A stretch of DNA of 64,000 nt from Mycobacterium colombiense (GCF_001672755.1 NZ_LZKI01000108.1:62001-126000); one strand, 5' to 3'; positions 16,236 to 26,829 are shown, numbered from the stretch's first letter. Translations and numbers: made by a program. The notes: a model not told the origin generated them from the letters alone.

Positions 16236-16784
16236 ATGACTCAGTTCACAATTCCGGGATTGACCGACAAGCAGGCGGCGCGGCTCACCGAGCTGCTGCA
16301 AAAGCAACTGAGCACCTACAACGATCTTCATCTGACGCTGAAGCACATTCACTGGAACGTGGTTGGCCCCAACTTCATCGGCGTGCACGAGATGATCGAC
16401 CCGCAGGTGGACGCAGTCCGCGGATTCGCTGACGATGTGGCCGAACGCATTGCGGCCCTTGGTGCTTCGCCGCAAGGCACCCCTGGCGCCATCATCAAGG
16501 ATCGCTCGTGGGACGACTATTCGGTCGGCCGCGACACGGTCCAGGCGCACCTGGCCGCGCTGGACCTCGTCTACACCGGCGTCATCGAGGACATTCGCCA
16601 ATACATCGAGGAGACAGACGAACTCGACCAGGTGACCCAAGACCTGCTGATCGGCCAGGCGGGGCAGTTGGAGAAATTCCAATGGTTCGTCCGGGCGCAC
16701 CTGGAAAGCGCCGGCGGCGAGCTGGCGCACAAAGGTAAGAGCACCGAGAAGGACGCTGCCAGCAGCGCTCGTGGCAAATCTTGA
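16236..16784 (+). CDS. dps: DNA-binding ferritin-like protein Dps
   Basis: 182 aa. Dps family signature HLTLKHIHWNVVGPNF and HEMIDPQVDAVRGFADDVAERI provide the inter-subunit ferroxidase residues (His, Asp, Glu). The C-terminal tail is Lys/Ser-rich (HKGKSTEKDAAS...), as in M. smegmatis Dps1, where it binds DNA. Dodecamers oxidise Fe(II), store iron and protect DNA. AGGAAAG precedes the ATG; the start agrees with the known Dps1 N-terminus. H37Rv lacks a gene here. Ends 9 bp from the convergent CLC gene. Confidence 0.93.
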   Translation: MTQFTIPGLTDKQAARLTELLQKQLSTYNDLHLTLKHIHWNVVGPNFIGVHEMIDPQVDAVRGFADDVAERIAALGASPQGTPGAIIKDRSWDDYSVGRDTVQAHLAALDLVYTGVIEDIRQYIEETDELDQVTQDLLIGQAGQLEKFQWFVRAHLESAGGELAHKGKSTEKDAASSARGKS

Positions 16785-16793
16785 CCGTTTGTC

Positions 16794-18797
16794 CTACGGG
16801 CGGAGCTCCACGTCGGGACTGCGTGAACCATTCTTCGGCACCAGAACGTTGACCCGGTCGCCTGCCGCGAGTCGCAGGGCAGGTTGGGCATCGACGAGCC
16901 GTCGTTTGTGCACCACCGATACCGGGAGGTGCCCGGGAGGCCATTCGAGGTCGTGCAGCTTGCGCCCGACCGCGCCCGAATCGGGCGCCAGGGTGTGCTC
17001 GACGATGCAGTACCCGTCGAGTTGACTTCGCGGATCGTGTTCGGTCTCGGCTGCCGAATCGGCCCACTGGTCGCCCTGACGGTCGGCGGTGATGCCCGGT
17101 TCGAGATCCGTGACATAGGCGCCGACCGCGCGCAGCACGTTCTGGTTGGTCAGCCACCCTTGAACGCGCCGCGCGTCGGTGTCGATCACCGGCAGGCCAT
17201 CGCGGCCGTATAGGACGAGCTGCCGCAGGGCTTGGGCAAGGCTGTCGTTGGCAAACAGGGCTTGGGGTTGCCGGATCCGCGTCACGGGCCCGAGCAATGT
17301 GGTCCAGTCGCGGGGGTCGTCAGCCGCCGGGTCTGTCAGCTCGAGTGGTGCGGTAAACGGGTGCATGGCCTGGGCGACCGTCAGGCCCGCGAAGGCGTGC
17401 GTGGGGGTGGCGCGGTCGATATCGATGCCCCGGCGCAGCAGCTTGGTGGTGTAGATGGTGCCGTAGGAAAGCCCGCGTGACACCGTGGTTCCGACGGCGA
17501 CGGCCAGCATGACTGGCAAGGTGAGGGTGAAGTCGCCGGTCATTTCGACGGTGCTGGCCAGCGCCGTGAGCGGGGCCCGCGCCGCGGAAGCGAACACCGC
17601 GCCCATGCCCACAATGGCGTACAGCGCGGGGTGCCCCACCGCCGTGCCGATGAGGTGCTGCACGATGAGCCCGAAGGCCATGCCCGATGTAGCCCCGACG
17701 AACAATGACGGAGCAAACACGCCGCCGGAGCCGCCGATCCCGATGGTCAAGCCGCACGCCAGCATCTTGCCGGCGGCAAGGACCACCAGAAACCACAGGG
17801 CGTAGTGGCCGGCGAAAGCGGCATACATGACCGGATAGCCGACTCCGTACAGCTGGGGCACGGCGAGCAGCAGTAGGCCAAGCACGATCCCCCCGACCGC
17901 CGGCCGCGCCCAGCCCGCTCGGCGTCCCCACAGCCGGTCGCACACGTCCTCGGTCTTGTACAGAACGTTCTTGAAGACGATCCCGAGCAGCCCGCCGATC
18001 GCCGCGAGAAGGGCGACCAACAAATAGTTGGCGATGTGATCGAGTTCAATGCCTTCCGGGAGCTGGGTGAGGAAGGGGGCGGAGCCGAAGAACACGCGAG
18101 CGATCACGTCGGCAACCATCGCCGAAAGCATGATGGTGAAGATCGCTTCGACGGAGAGTTCGCGCAGGATCAGTTCGACGGCGAAGAACACGCCGGTGAT
18201 CGGAGCGTTGAATGTCGCTGAGATGCCGCCGGCGGCGCCGCAGGCGACCAGCACCCTCAGCCGGTTCTCCGGCATCCGCACCCATTGACCGAAACTTGAC
18301 GCCAGTGCGGCGCCGATTTGCACAATCGGTCCTTCCCGACCGACCGAGCCACCGGAGCCGATGCACAGCGCCGAGGCCAGCGCCTTCACCACCGTAACCT
18401 GGGGCCGGATGCGGCCACCGTTCTCCGCGACCGCGATCATGACTTCCGGCACGCCATGGCCTCGCGCCTCTCGCGCGAACCTGCTGATCAGCGGCCCGTA
18501 GAGCAACCCGCCGATGACGGGGATGACGGCGTAAAACCCGACCCCCAACCAAGGTAGGTGATCGCTGGCCACCCAACCCTGTTGGCCGAACTCGTCGTGC
18601 CCTGTCGCCAGCCAGGTGAAGCCGAAGACCAGGTAGCGGAAAGCCACGGCGCCGAGCCCGGCGCCGACTCCCACCACGATCGCAACGCAGAACAACCCCA
18701 GTTGGTTCGCCCGCAGCCAGCTTGCGACCTGTCCTAGCGAACCGGACACCGTTCTCCGTGTGCGGGCCGGATCATCGGCCGATTTGTCCTGCTCCAT
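16794..18797 (-). CDS. CLC-family chloride transporter with CBS and RCK-C-like tail (Rv0143c-like)
   Basis: 667 aa. The membrane part (to about residue 440) has the CLC selectivity motifs GSGGSVGREGP, with the gating glutamate, and GIGGSGGVFAPSLF. The tail carries CBS-type sequence (LLYGRDGLPVID, VQGWLTNQNVLRAVGAYV) and then a TrkA-C/RCK-C-like end (IVEHTLAPDSGAVGRKLHDLEWP, RVNVLVPKNG). The family exchanges Cl- for H+ or conducts Cl-. ATG 18797 is preferred over a GTG three codons earlier because GGAGG is well spaced from it. The tail suggests control by nucleotide or other ligand. Confidence 0.88.
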   Translation of the reverse strand: MEQDKSADDPARTRRTVSGSLGQVASWLRANQLGLFCVAIVVGVGAGLGAVAFRYLVFGFTWLATGHDEFGQQGWVASDHLPWLGVGFYAVIPVIGGLLYGPLISRFAREARGHGVPEVMIAVAENGGRIRPQVTVVKALASALCIGSGGSVGREGPIVQIGAALASSFGQWVRMPENRLRVLVACGAAGGISATFNAPITGVFFAVELILRELSVEAIFTIMLSAMVADVIARVFFGSAPFLTQLPEGIELDHIANYLLVALLAAIGGLLGIVFKNVLYKTEDVCDRLWGRRAGWARPAVGGIVLGLLLLAVPQLYGVGYPVMYAAFAGHYALWFLVVLAAGKMLACGLTIGIGGSGGVFAPSLFVGATSGMAFGLIVQHLIGTAVGHPALYAIVGMGAVFASAARAPLTALASTVEMTGDFTLTLPVMLAVAVGTTVSRGLSYGTIYTTKLLRRGIDIDRATPTHAFAGLTVAQAMHPFTAPLELTDPAADDPRDWTTLLGPVTRIRQPQALFANDSLAQALRQLVLYGRDGLPVIDTDARRVQGWLTNQNVLRAVGAYVTDLEPGITADRQGDQWADSAAETEHDPRSQLDGYCIVEHTLAPDSGAVGRKLHDLEWPPGHLPVSVVHKRRLVDAQPALRLAAGDRVNVLVPKNGSRSPDVELRP

Positions 18798-18951
18798 CCC
18801 CGTCACCCTCCCCGGCGGTCTTCTCTTCGCGGTGTCGAACCATGTGGAGTCGCACCGTACGTTCCCCGTACCCGCGCCCGGGACGACTATTTACGTCAGC
18901 AAATATTGCCTTATCGAACCATCGGCCGCCTGCCCGCTCCTGTCGGGAATA

Positions 18952-18986
18952 AGTGGACCACGGTCCGGTTATATCGGACATCCACT
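18952..18986. promoter_or_regulatory. Nested dyad in the pirin promoter region
   Basis: AGTGGA at 18952-18957 pairs with TCCACT at 18981-18986, and inside this GTCCG at 18963-18967 pairs with CGGAC at 18975-18979 around GTTATAT. The element ends 15 bp before the pirin ATG and lies in an AT-richer stretch of the 204-bp divergent gap. It may be an operator for the TetR encoded after pirin, or a leader hairpin. Inference from symmetry only. Confidence 0.4.
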
Positions 18987-19001
18987 ATATGAGGAGGCCA
19001 G

Positions 19002-19994
19002 ATGCCTGCAGTTACGGCCAACACGCTGACGTTGCCACGAGTCAGCGGCCCCGGCCCCGCCGATACCGAGCGGCCCGTCCGATCGATCACCACCGGCCCG
19101 CGTGGATACGAAGGCGAGGGTTTCCCGGTGGTGCGCGCTTTCGCGGGAGTCGGTACGGTCGCGCTGGACCCCTTCGTGCACATGGACCAGATGGGCGAGG
19201 TCGAGTACCAGCCAGGGGAGCCCCGGGGTACCGACTGGCACCCGCACCGCGGCTTCGAGACCGTCACCTACATGCTCGACGGGAAGTTCGCGCACCAGGA
19301 TTCGCACGGTGGTGGCGGCCTGATCGCCGACGGCGCGACACAGTGGATGACGGCCGGCTCCGGCATCCTGCACATCGAGACACCGCCGGCCGAGCTGGTC
19401 GACAGCGGCGGGCTCTTCCACGGCGTCCAGCTCTGGGTGAACCTGCCCAAGAAAGACAAGTTCGCACCCCCGCGGTATCAGTCCATCGAAGGCGGCGACA
19501 CCGTGTTGCTCGCATCCGAGGACGGCGGAGCGCTGATCCGCATCATCGCCGGCGACATTGACGGACACCGGGGCCCGGGCGTCACGCACACCCCGATAAC
19601 TCTGGCGCACGCGACAATCGAGAACGGGGCCCAGCTCAACATCCCATGGCAGCGTGACTTCAACGCGCTGGTCTATGTGTTGTCCGGCAGCGGGTACGTC
19701 GGCCCGGTCGCTCATCCGATCCACCAGGGCCAGCTGGCGGTCCTGGGCCCCGGCGATCGGATCACCATGGGAGCCCGGCAAGTCCAGGATTCCGGCCAGA
19801 CAGCAGTCCACGGCGCCATTGATTTGCTGCTTCTGGGCGGTCGCCCGATTCGCGAGCCGGTATTCCACTACGGGCCTTTCGTGATGAACACCCGTGCGGA
19901 ATTGATCGAGGCGCTCGAGGACTACCAAGCCGGAAAATTTGGCAGCATTCCGCCAAATGCGCTAATGCCGCACCACGGGGGTGGCACACTCTAG
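19002..19994 (+). CDS. Pirin family protein
   Basis: 330-aa bicupin. N-terminal metal site residues are in DWHPHRGFETVTYMLDG and SHGGGGLIADGATQWMTAGSGILHIE (His-His-His-Glu pattern), and the pirin C-domain follows after about residue 190. Bacterial pirins include quercetin 2,3-dioxygenases and regulators of pyruvate metabolism; which applies cannot be told. GAGGAGG at a good distance before the ATG indicates strong translation. Two bases separate its stop from the TetR ATG, so the two form an operon. Confidence 0.9.
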   Translation: MPAVTANTLTLPRVSGPGPADTERPVRSITTGPRGYEGEGFPVVRAFAGVGTVALDPFVHMDQMGEVEYQPGEPRGTDWHPHRGFETVTYMLDGKFAHQDSHGGGGLIADGATQWMTAGSGILHIETPPAELVDSGGLFHGVQLWVNLPKKDKFAPPRYQSIEGGDTVLLASEDGGALIRIIAGDIDGHRGPGVTHTPITLAHATIENGAQLNIPWQRDFNALVYVLSGSGYVGPVAHPIHQGQLAVLGPGDRITMGARQVQDSGQTAVHGAIDLLLLGGRPIREPVFHYGPFVMNTRAELIEALEDYQAGKFGSIPPNALMPHHGGGTL

Positions 19995-19996
19995 CA

Positions 19997-20632
19997 ATGC
20001 TTCCACGGGGGAACCGCAGGCCCGGACGGCCGCCTGCCGCGAAGGCTGACGAGACCCGGCAGCGGATCATCCAAGCTGCTCGTTTGGTCTTCAGTGAACG
20101 TGGCTACGACGGCGCGACGTTCCAGGCCATTGCAGCGCGCGCGGACCTGACCCGGCCGGCGATCAACCATTATTTTTCGAGCAAGCGGGCGCTTTATCGG
20201 GAAGTGCTGGATGACACCAACGAATTCGTGATCGGGGCCGGCATCAAACAAGCCGAACGCGAGACCACGCTGGTGGCGCAGTTGACGGCATTCATCTCCG
20301 AAGCGACCAGAGCCAATTCCAAGAACCCGGCCGGATCCGCGTTTCTCATCAGCGGTGTGCTCGAATCGCAGCGACATCCGGATTTGACGGGAACCGATAA
20401 CGATTCCATACGCATCAGTCGGGAATTCCTGCTGCGTCTCATCAACCAGGCGATCGAGCGTGGCGAAATAGTCACCGACGTCGACGCGACGGTGCTGGCC
20501 GAGGCGCTGCTCGTTCTCGTCTGCGGGGTGGGCTTGTATGCGGGCTATGTATCGAGTCCCGAAAACCTGCTGGCACTCGTCGGGGTAATGCGCCAGCTCC
20601 TGGAAGGCGCGCTCCGGAAGCCGGAGGCTTAG
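19997..20632 (+). CDS. TetR-family regulator (Rv0144-like)
   Basis: 211 aa. Basic N-terminus NRRPGRPPAAKADE, then HTH ARLVFSERGYDGATFQAIAARADLTRPAINHYFSSK, and a ligand domain with VLESQRHPDL. Co-transcribed with pirin. Downstream lies a 24-bp perfect dyad at the start of the next gene, a possible target. Position before the two methyltransferases matches Rv0144, but without a search orthology is uncertain. Confidence 0.85.
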   Translation: MLPRGNRRPGRPPAAKADETRQRIIQAARLVFSERGYDGATFQAIAARADLTRPAINHYFSSKRALYREVLDDTNEFVIGAGIKQAERETTLVAQLTAFISEATRANSKNPAGSAFLISGVLESQRHPDLTGTDNDSIRISREFLLRLINQAIERGEIVTDVDATVLAEALLVLVCGVGLYAGYVSSPENLLALVGVMRQLLEGALRKPEA

Positions 20633-20684
20633 CGCCCGTCGGCGCGCAGTGAAGTTGCGCACAAAGCGTATAGGCTAACTAACT

Positions 20685-20708
20685 TATCCCGGTATCATGG
20701 TCGGGATA
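20685..20708. promoter_or_regulatory. 24-bp dyad TATCCCG-N10-CGGGATA at the methyltransferase start
   Basis: Perfect 7-bp arms at 20685-20691 and 20702-20708; the right arm ends in the A of the ATG start codon. A bound regulator would block transcription start or ribosome access. The TetR gene that ends 52 bp upstream is the obvious candidate. An RNA hairpin covering the start codon is the alternative. Confidence 0.5.
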
Positions 20709-21649
20709 TGACTGATCTGGATGCCTCGTTGCCGCCTTCCGTACGGTCTGCCGGCGACAGCTGGACCATCACTGAACTCGTCGGCGCCACCGCGCTGGGC
20801 GTCGCCGCGTCGCGCGCCGCGGAAACCGCCGGACCCGAGCCGTTGATCCGCGACGACTTCGCCCGCCTGCTGGTCTCGTCGGCCGGCCCCGCGTGGGCGC
20901 GGCTGGCCGACCCCGAGCTGGGCTGGCTCGACGGTGACGAGCACGGACAGCGCTCCCACCGATGCGGAATCGACTACCAGGCCGTGCGCACCCACTTCTT
21001 CGACGAGTACTTCGCGAACGCCGTCGGCGCGGGCATCCGGCAAGTCGTCATCCTGGCCGCCGGGCTCGACTCCAGGGCGTACCGGTTGGACTGGTCGGCC
21101 GGCACCACGGTCTACGAGATCGACCAGCCCCAGGTGCTGGAGTACAAGTCCGGCATCCTGCAGCAGCACGGCGCCGTGCCGTCCGCCATCCGGCACCCCG
21201 TCGCGGTGGACCTGCGTGACGATTGGCCCGCGGCGCTGACCGCCGCCGGATTCGACCGCACCCAACCGACCGCCTGGCTGGCCGAAGGGCTGCTCCCGTA
21301 CCTGCCCAGCGACGCTCAGGACCGGCTCTTCGAGATGGTCACCGCGCTGAGCGCGCCGGACAGCCAGATCGCCATCGAGATGTTCGGCATGAATTCCCGG
21401 AGCAACTCGCAGCGCTGGCTGCGGATGCGCGACCGGCTCGGACTGGACGTCAACGTCCAGGCGCTGACCTACCACGAGCCGGACCGTTCGGACGCCGCCG
21501 CATGGCTGGCCGACCACGGCTGGCACGTGCACAGCGTGAGCAACCGTGACGAGATGGCCCGGCTGGGCCGTCCGGTGCCCGACGACCTGACCGACGAGGC
21601 GGTCCGCAGCACGCTGCTGCGGGCGCGTCTCGGTAAGCCCACCGCCTGA
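20708..21649 (+). CDS. SAM-dependent methyltransferase (Rv0145-like)
   Basis: 313 aa of the mycobacterial putative S-adenosyl-L-methionine-dependent methyltransferase family. [22 protein letters not shown], then [13 protein letters not shown], the SAM motif [29 protein letters not shown], and [18 protein letters not shown]. Substrate unknown. Tandem with a close paralogue 27 bp downstream. The start codon lies in a dyad. Confidence 0.88.
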   Translation: MTDLDASLPPSVRSAGDSWTITELVGATALGVAASRAAETAGPEPLIRDDFARLLVSSAGPAWARLADPELGWLDGDEHGQRSHRCGIDYQAVRTHFFDEYFANAVGAGIRQVVILAAGLDSRAYRLDWSAGTTVYEIDQPQVLEYKSGILQQHGAVPSAIRHPVAVDLRDDWPAALTAAGFDRTQPTAWLAEGLLPYLPSDAQDRLFEMVTALSAPDSQIAIEMFGMNSRSNSQRWLRMRDRLGLDVNVQALTYHEPDRSDAAAWLADHGWHVHSVSNRDEMARLGRPVPDDLTDEAVRSTLLRARLGKPTA

Positions 21650-22618
<969 letters not shown>

Positions 22619-22660
22619 AGCCACGGCTGCGACGCGCCTGACCGCGTGGACCCGTCGCGC

Positions 22661-22693
22661 GCCAACCGTTGGCTCGCGGTCCCGGTTACCGGG
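22661..22693. promoter_or_regulatory. Two short palindromes before the LCP gene
   Basis: GCCAAC-C-GTTGGC at 22661-22673 and CCCGGT-T-ACCGGG at 22681-22693, both perfect, in the 111-bp gap between the methyltransferase stop and the LCP start. The second, GC-rich and followed by AATTC, could end the methyltransferase transcript; either could be an operator. No run of T follows, so intrinsic termination is uncertain. Confidence 0.35.
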
Positions 22694-22729
22694 AATTCGC
22701 CTGGTCGTCGGGGACAATGGTCATTCATT

Positions 22730-24295
22730 ATGGCCAGTGGCGGATCCGATCAATCGCACCGATGGGCGCTGCGAAAGGGCCGGTTCGTGGCCGCCGTCGC
22801 TTCGGCCGCCGTCATGGCGATCACCGGGATGGGTTGGACGGGTTATCACACCGCGCTGGGCAAGATCATCATTTCGCACGCGTTGCCGAACGCGGCGACG
22901 ACGCTGGACGGCAACCAGAACATTCTGCTGATGGGTCTGGACAGCCGGCTGGACCAGAACGGTAAGCCGCTGCCCCAAGACGTCTACGAGGCGTTGCACG
23001 CCGGCGACGAGAGTTCGGGCGGCTACAACGCCAATGTCCTTATTGTTGTGCATATTTCGGACGGCGACGGGCCGATCACCGCGATATCGATTCCGCGTGA
23101 CGACTACGCGGAGTTGCCGGGCTGCCCGGGATCGGTCTGCGCCGGCAAGATCAAGCAGGCATACGGGCTGGCCTACCAGCAGTCGCTGAATTCGCAGGCG
23201 GCCGGGAATTCGGGCGGGGCGGGCGCCAACAACCTGACGGCTCGCGAGCAGACCGCGCGCGAGGCCGGCCGCAAAGCCGAAATCAATGCCGTCAACGACT
23301 TTCTCGGCATCTCGGTCGACCACTTCGTCGAGGTCACCCTCGGCGCGTTCTTTCAAATCGCCAAGGCCGTCGAGCCGATCACGGTGTGCCTCAACGCCGA
23401 CACGCGGGACAGCTATTCGGGTGCGGACTTCCACCAAGGGGTCCAGCGCATCGACGCCGCGGACGCGATGGCCTTCGTGCGGCAGCGGCGTGACGAAAAC
23501 GACGGCTCGTTTACAGATTTCGACCGAACCCGGCGACAGCAGGCGTTTCTGGTGTCGTTGGTCAAGGCGGCTCGCAGCGGCGGTGCGCTGTCCAGCGTGA
23601 GCGGGCTGCGCAAGCTGCTGCAGGTCGCCCGCGACAACGTCGCCGTCGACGACGGGCTGGACATCATGGAATTCGCTTCGCGCGCCTCGCAACTGAGCGA
23701 GCGGCCGCTGTCGCTCTACACCCTGCCGATCGCCGGCTTCGGCAAAGACGCCAATGGGTCCGACATCAACCAGGTCGACCTGCCCACCATCCGACGCATC
23801 GTCAACGAGCGCTTCATGTCGGACACACCGGTGGCGCTGGAGGCCGCATCACCGTCCACCCAGCCACCGCCGGCGCTCGCCGAACCCGCGATTCTCGACG
23901 TCGTCAACGCCACCTCACGGGACGGGCTCGCGGGCGCCATCGAGGAGGCCTTCGCCGGCCGCGGCTTCACCCGCGGCAGCGCCACGACCGCGGCGACCCC
24001 GGCCGACGACAGCGTCATCGAGTACGGCCCCGGCGCCGACCGGGCCGCGCAGGTCCTGGCCGATGAACTGCACCTGCCGGCGACGGCGAACAGCGCCGTG
24101 GCCGCCGGCACGGTGCGACTGACCGTCGGAACGCAGTTCCCCGCAGGGGACTACCTGGCCCACCCCGGTACGACGACCGATCCGTCCGGGTCCGGGCAGG
24201 TGAGTGCCGTGGCCGCCACCGGCGCCGGCGACCGCGCCCCGGCACCGACCGACCTCAGCCAGATGACCGCCGCGAACGTCCCCTGCGTCAAGTAA
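22730..24295 (+). CDS. LytR-CpsA-Psr (LCP) family protein
   Basis: 521 aa. Short cytoplasmic N-terminus, one membrane segment (about residues 18-40), then the LCP domain: NILLMGLDSRLDQNG, ITAISIPRDDYAEL, INAVNDFLGISVDHFVEV, AMAFVRQRRDENDG and DRTRRQQAFLVSLV with conserved arginines. A LytR_C domain follows near residues 385-470 (AILDVVNATSRDGL...). LCP enzymes attach arabinogalactan or other glycopolymers to peptidoglycan outside the membrane. ATG 22730 is chosen because it places the membrane segment correctly. I do not recall an LCP gene here in H37Rv. Confidence 0.9.
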   Translation: MASGGSDQSHRWALRKGRFVAAVASAAVMAITGMGWTGYHTALGKIIISHALPNAATTLDGNQNILLMGLDSRLDQNGKPLPQDVYEALHAGDESSGGYNANVLIVVHISDGDGPITAISIPRDDYAELPGCPGSVCAGKIKQAYGLAYQQSLNSQAAGNSGGAGANNLTAREQTAREAGRKAEINAVNDFLGISVDHFVEVTLGAFFQIAKAVEPITVCLNADTRDSYSGADFHQGVQRIDAADAMAFVRQRRDENDGSFTDFDRTRRQQAFLVSLVKAARSGGALSSVSGLRKLLQVARDNVAVDDGLDIMEFASRASQLSERPLSLYTLPIAGFGKDANGSDINQVDLPTIRRIVNERFMSDTPVALEAASPSTQPPPALAEPAILDVVNATSRDGLAGAIEEAFAGRGFTRGSATTAATPADDSVIEYGPGADRAAQVLADELHLPATANSAVAAGTVRLTVGTQFPAGDYLAHPGTTTDPSGSGQVSAVAATGAGDRAPAPTDLSQMTAANVPCVK

Positions 24296-24458
24296 CCGCG
24301 GCGGTCATCGCGGGTGCGGGCCGAGGTCCGGGACGATCCGACCCGGCGAGATCGGCGTTGGCCGGATCCTTCCTATTGCTCTCCCAACCGGATGGTTAGT
24401 ATCGCGGTTATCACCGACGAGCGGCCGCCATGCGGCGGGACCCTGCTCGGGAAGGACA

Positions 24459-25883
24459 ATGATGACCACCGAATCGGTTGCATCGAAGACATCGAACTCC
24501 ACGAACGGGACCGCACCGACCGACATCCCCGCCACGGTTGCCCGGCTGCGCCAGACCTTCGCCACCGGACGCACCCGCGACATCGAATGGCGCAAGCGCC
24601 AGCTGCTGCAACTGGTGAAGCTGATGGAGGAGAACGAGGCCGCGCTCGCCGCGGCACTCGCCGAAGACTTGGACCGCAGCCCGTTCGAGGCCTACATCGC
24701 CGACATCGCCACCACGGCCGGTGAAGCGAAATACGCGGCGAAGCGGGTGCGCCGGTGGACGCGCCGCAAGTATCAACTGCTCGAGCTGCCGCAGCTGCCC
24801 GGCCGCGGCTGGGTGGAGTACGAGCCCTACGGCACCGTGTTGATCATCGGCGCCTGGAACTACCCGTACTACCTGACGCTGGGCCCCGCGGTCGGAGCGA
24901 TCGCCGCCGGAAACGCCGTCATTCTCAAGCCTTCGGAGATCGCTGCGGCGTCCGCGCACGTGATGGCCGAGCTGGTGCCCAAGTACCTCGACAACGACGC
25001 CATCGCGGTGGTCGAGGGCGACGGCGCGACGAGCCAGGAACTCATCGCTCAGGGCCTGGACCGCGTGCTGTTCACCGGCGGCACCGAGATCGGCCGCAAG
25101 GTCTACGAGGGCGCGGCGCCGCACCTGACCCCGTGCACCCTGGAGCTCGGCGGCAAGAGCCCGGTCATCGTCGCGGCGGACGCCGACGTGGAGGTGGCCG
25201 CCAAGCGGATCGCCTGGATGAAGCTGCTCAACGCCGGACAGACCTGCGTCGCACCCGATTACGTCCTCGCGGACGCCACGATTCGCGATGAACTGGTCGA
25301 CAAGATCAGTGCCGCCATCACGAAATTCACCTCCGACAAGCCGGACGGCATGCGGGTGGTCAATCAGCGCCAGTTCGACCGGATCAGTGGTTACCTGTCC
25401 GGAGGCGATGGCAAGGTCACCGTCGGCGGGGCCTGCGACGCGTCGAGCCTGCGCATCCAGCCCGCCGTCGTGGTGGATCCCGACCCGAACGGCCCGCTGA
25501 TGCAAAACGAGATCTTCGGCCCGGTGCTGCCGGTGATCACAGTCCAAAACCTGGACGAGGCAATACGTTTCGTGAACTCGAGGCCCAAGCCGCTGTCGGC
25601 CTACCTGTTCACCAAGCGGCGCGAGACCCGCGAGCGGGTGATCAAGGAGGTGCCGGCCGGCGGCATGCTGGTCAACCACGTCGCCTTCCAGGTGTCGACG
25701 GCCAAGCTGCCGTTCGGTGGTGTCGGCGCATCGGGAATGGGCGCCTACCACGGCAAGTGGGGTTTCGAAGAGTTCAGTCACCGCAAATCGGTGTTGACCA
25801 AACCCACCCGGCCGGACCTGTCGAGCTTCATCTACCCTCCGTACACCGAGCGAGCCTTCAAGATGGCTCGCCGGATGTTCTGA
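24459..25883 (+). CDS. Aldehyde dehydrogenase (Rv0147-like)
   Basis: 474 aa, NAD(P)-dependent aldehyde dehydrogenase of the ALDH3-like class. Catalytic Glu is in TLELGGKSP and catalytic Cys in NAGQTCVAPDY; the cofactor loop is FTGGTEIGRKVYEGA. It oxidises a fatty or aromatic aldehyde to the acid. Two ATG codons lie in tandem at 24459 and 24462; with GAAGGAC just before them the second has the better spacing. Same order as Rv0147-Rv0148. Confidence 0.92.
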   Translation: MMTTESVASKTSNSTNGTAPTDIPATVARLRQTFATGRTRDIEWRKRQLLQLVKLMEENEAALAAALAEDLDRSPFEAYIADIATTAGEAKYAAKRVRRWTRRKYQLLELPQLPGRGWVEYEPYGTVLIIGAWNYPYYLTLGPAVGAIAAGNAVILKPSEIAAASAHVMAELVPKYLDNDAIAVVEGDGATSQELIAQGLDRVLFTGGTEIGRKVYEGAAPHLTPCTLELGGKSPVIVAADADVEVAAKRIAWMKLLNAGQTCVAPDYVLADATIRDELVDKISAAITKFTSDKPDGMRVVNQRQFDRISGYLSGGDGKVTVGGACDASSLRIQPAVVVDPDPNGPLMQNEIFGPVLPVITVQNLDEAIRFVNSRPKPLSAYLFTKRRETRERVIKEVPAGGMLVNHVAFQVSTAKLPFGGVGASGMGAYHGKWGFEEFSHRKSVLTKPTRPDLSSFIYPPYTERAFKMARRMF

Positions 25884-25905
25884 CACATTGCTTCAAATCG
25901 ATTGC

Positions 25906-25919
25906 TAGAACGAGTTTTT
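25906..25919. promoter_or_regulatory. Possible degenerate KstR-type half-conserved site
   Basis: TAGAAC-GA-GTTTTT, 19 bp before the SDR start. The left half is identical to the KstR-type box at 11905; the right half keeps GTT but not the outer A. The AAC-N2-GTT core is short and can occur by chance, so this is only a possibility. Confidence 0.25.
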
Positions 25920-25938
25920 CGGAATAGAGAGGAAACTT

Positions 25939-26802
25939 ATGCCCGGAGTGCAGGATCGCGTCATCATCGTCACCGGAGCCGGTGGAGGACTGGGCCGTGA
26001 CTACGCCCTGACCCTCGCCAAGGAGGGCGCCAGCGTCGTGGTCAACGACCTCGGCGGTTCGCGTGACGGGACCGGCGCCGGCCACAACATGGCCGACGAG
26101 GTGGTCAAGGAGATCAAGGACGCCGGCGGGCGGGCGGTTGCCAACTACGACAGCGTCGCCGAGTCCGAGGGCGCCGAGAACATCATCAAGACCGCGCTCG
26201 ACGAGTTCGGCGCCGTGCACGGCGTGGTCAGCAACGCCGGCATCCTGCGTGACGGCACATTCCACAAGATGTCCTTCGAGAACTGGGACGCCGTGCTCAA
26301 GGTGCACCTCTACGGTGGCTACAACGTCATCCGCGCCGCGTGGCCGCACTTCCGCGAGCAGAGCTACGGCCGCGTGGTCGTCGCCACCTCCACCAGCGGG
26401 CTGTTCGGCAACTTCGGCCAAACCAACTACGGCGCGGCCAAACTCGGCCTGGTGGGCCTGATCAACAGCCTGGCGCTGGAGGGGGCGAAGTACAACATCC
26501 ACGCCAACGCGGTCGCCCCGATCGCGGCGACCCGCATGACCGAGGACATCCTTCCCAAGGAAGTGCTGGAGAAGCTGACGCCCGAGTACGTCGCCCCGGT
26601 GGTGGCCTACCTGTGCACCGAGGAAAACCCCAACAGCGCTTCGGTTTTCGTGGTCGGTGGCGGCAAGGTGCAGCGGGTGGCGCTGTTCCAGAACAAGGGC
26701 GTCAACTACGACAAGCCGCCGACGGTGGAGGACATCGCCTCGCAGTGGGGCGAGATCACCGACCTGTCCGCGGCGAAGCAGGCCGATTTCAAGCTGGGGT
26801 AA
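25939..26802 (+). CDS. Short-chain dehydrogenase, HSD17B4-like (Rv0148-like)
   Basis: 287 aa. Rossmann motif TGAGGGLGRDYAL, then VVNDLGGSRDGTG, SNAG, the active-site Ser-Tyr-Lys as TSTSGLFGNFGQTNYGAAK. The glycine-rich start and VVNDLGG are typical of the (3R)-hydroxyacyl-CoA dehydrogenase domain of peroxisomal multifunctional enzyme type 2, including its C-terminal extension. It probably oxidises a 3-hydroxyacyl-CoA. AGAGAGGAAACTT precedes the ATG. Confidence 0.9.
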   Translation: MPGVQDRVIIVTGAGGGLGRDYALTLAKEGASVVVNDLGGSRDGTGAGHNMADEVVKEIKDAGGRAVANYDSVAESEGAENIIKTALDEFGAVHGVVSNAGILRDGTFHKMSFENWDAVLKVHLYGGYNVIRAAWPHFREQSYGRVVVATSTSGLFGNFGQTNYGAAKLGLVGLINSLALEGAKYNIHANAVAPIAATRMTEDILPKEVLEKLTPEYVAPVVAYLCTEENPNSASVFVVGGGKVQRVALFQNKGVNYDKPPTVEDIASQWGEITDLSAAKQADFKLG

Positions 26803-26829
26803 GCCAGTCGCGACCGGGTGGTCAGCGAG

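Noticed and set aside
24411-25886. 491-aa minus-strand frame over the aldehyde dehydrogenase
   Set aside because: Mirror of a real ALDH with all catalytic motifs on the plus strand.
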